A stretch of 64,000 nucleotides of DNA, taken from contig NC_065425.1 in assembly GCF_024362695.1 (NCBI RefSeq), positions 3,415,001 to 3,479,000 on the forward strand. The letters run 5' to 3'. Below are positions 63,045 through 64,000 of this stretch, piece by piece; positions within the stretch are counted from its first letter, which is position 1, and the number at the start of each line of letters is the position of its first letter. Origin of the DNA: Pectinophora gossypiella. Taxonomy: Eukaryota; Arthropoda; Insecta; Lepidoptera; Gelechiidae. The notes under the pieces are model-generated. The model did not search any database, had not been told where the DNA came from, and saw nothing but the letters and a program-made list of their open reading frames with translations. A program made the translations under genes and the position numbers.

Positions 63045-64000
63045 ACACAGTTAAGTACGCAGGCCGTCTGGCAAATTATTATAGACAGTGGGCTAATATT
63101 ACAGATGACCAGATAATCCTTTCCTGGATCACTGGCTACAAAATAGTATTCTCATCACCAGTTGTTCAAGATTCTATTCCTATGTTACCTGTATACACGG
63201 AGTCCGAACTACAACATTTCCACGAGGCTATTGATAATCTTTTGCATATAGGAGCTATCTCTGAGTGTAAACCTTGTGAAGGTCAATTTCTGTCAAGTAT
63301 TTTTCTCACACCCAAACCGAACGGCAAAATGAGGTTCATATTGAATCTTAAGAAATTGAATAAATTCATAAGCACCAATCATTTTAAACTTGAAGACTTA
63401 CGCACCGCTCTCAAACTAGTATCTCAAAATTGTTTTATGGCTACTCTTGACCTTAAAGACGCATATTTTTTAATAAAGATTCACGATGAGTCTAAAAAAT
63501 ACCTTCGTTTTAATTTTGATAACAAAATGTACGAATTCAATGTAATGCCGTTCGGTTTAAGCACCGCACCATTTGTTTTCACCAAGATTATGAAACCTAT
63601 AGCCAAAATCCTACGCGAGGCAGGTTTTATTTCCACGCTTTACTTAGACGACTGGCTTCTAATAGGTCAGTCCTTTCAACAATGCTTGACAAATATCGAC
63701 ACGACTAGAAACTTACTTACCTCTTTAGGATTCATTGTAAATGAAGAAAAGAGTGTATTGACACCGTCAATGTCATGTAAATTTTTAGGTATGATCATAG
63801 ATACCAACAACATGCATTTAAGCTTACCCTCGGACAAAAGGTTACGCATAAAATCCGAATTAGAAACATTTACCCATCTACGCCGTTGCAAAATCAGGAA
63901 GTTCGCCCATCTCGTTGGTTTACTAGTGTCGAGCTGCCCAGCTATCGAATACGGGTGGCTGTATACCAAGGACCTAGAAAGGTGCAAGTTTCTCAACTTA
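62843..64000 (+). CDS. DIRS reverse transcriptase, partial (-1 frame)
   Basis: 386 codons without a stop up to the window edge, counted from the frameshift point; the frame opens just after a TAA near 62792. Ala/Ser/Pro-rich linker, then a conserved pre-RT block (GRLANYYRQWANITDDQIIL, SWITGYKIVF) and the RT palm and fingers: NGKMRFILNLKKLN, LDLKDAYF with two catalytic-region Asp, FGLSTAPFVF, and the YLDD box near residue 267, then FLGMIIDT. Function: RNA-dependent DNA polymerase making element cDNA. There is no ATG before 63182, and starting there would drop the conserved pre-RT block, so expression as an ORF1 fusion by -1 frameshifting is the simplest reading. All motifs are intact. RNase H lies outside the window. 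Confidence 0.85.

Larger units (their letters stand above)
61055..64000 (+). mobile_element. DIRS-like retrotransposon, 5' part
   Basis: Order: probable 5' end where LINE homology stops, TATA-like box, ORF1 in two exons, overlapping RT frame. RT block sequence (NGKMRFILNLKKLN, LDLKDAYF, FGLSTAPFVFTK, YLDDWLL) and the type of ORF1 place it with DIRS1-like tyrosine-recombinase elements rather than LTR elements or LINEs. RNase H, methyltransferase-like and recombinase regions, if present, lie beyond the window. No frame damage was seen. Confidence 0.85.

Overview
The window looks like nuclear DNA of a moth or butterfly (Lepidoptera). It is AT-rich and densely packed with the debris typical of lepidopteran genomes: 5'-truncated RTE, Jockey and CR1-like LINE tails, several tRNA-derived SINE families, a 5S-rRNA/tRNA chimeric SINE, mariner- and Harbinger-type MITEs, and many short (ATG)n, (TATG)n, (GA)n and (TTTGA)n tails. 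I find no bacterial-style operons, no real tRNA or rRNA gene and no CRISPR array. Family names used below (SINE-A, MITE-Q, and so on) are local labels for groups recognised by comparing copies inside this window.

Only one stretch is convincingly a host gene: an internal exon on the minus strand at 44-732. It has a strong acceptor with branch point and a perfect consensus donor, and it encodes 229 residues of an acidic, low-complexity protein I do not recognise. Its upstream exons must lie at higher coordinates, but none was recognised in the following 61 kb, so most of the window is probably a long intron or intergenic DNA. A GC-rich patch at 39755-39875 is the only promoter-like candidate.

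From 733 to about 61000 the sequence is a layered graveyard of mobile elements. Many insertions can be delimited exactly by target-site duplications (TSDs), and several interrupt another repeat of which an uninterrupted copy exists in the same window. The order of events can therefore be read in places: 10.4 kb, 15.7 kb, 19.6 kb, 27 kb, 35.2-35.7 kb, 39.2 kb, 48.3 kb, 52.0 kb, 57 kb and 59.5 kb.

The right end (about 61055-64000) holds the 5' part of an apparently intact DIRS-like retrotransposon, cut by the window edge inside the reverse transcriptase. Its gag-like ORF1 appears to be split by a 508-bp spliceosomal intron. The RT frame overlaps ORF1 in the -1 frame, and the overlap carries a heptamer T TTA AAC in the correct phase, followed after 5 nt by a perfect 8-bp GC-rich stem: a textbook programmed -1 frameshift signal. 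This is the most interesting feature of the window. Next come the tRNA/5S chimeric SINE, a conserved central domain shared by three SINE families, and a hairpin element whose 11-13-bp TSDs indicate retroposition rather than DNA transposition.
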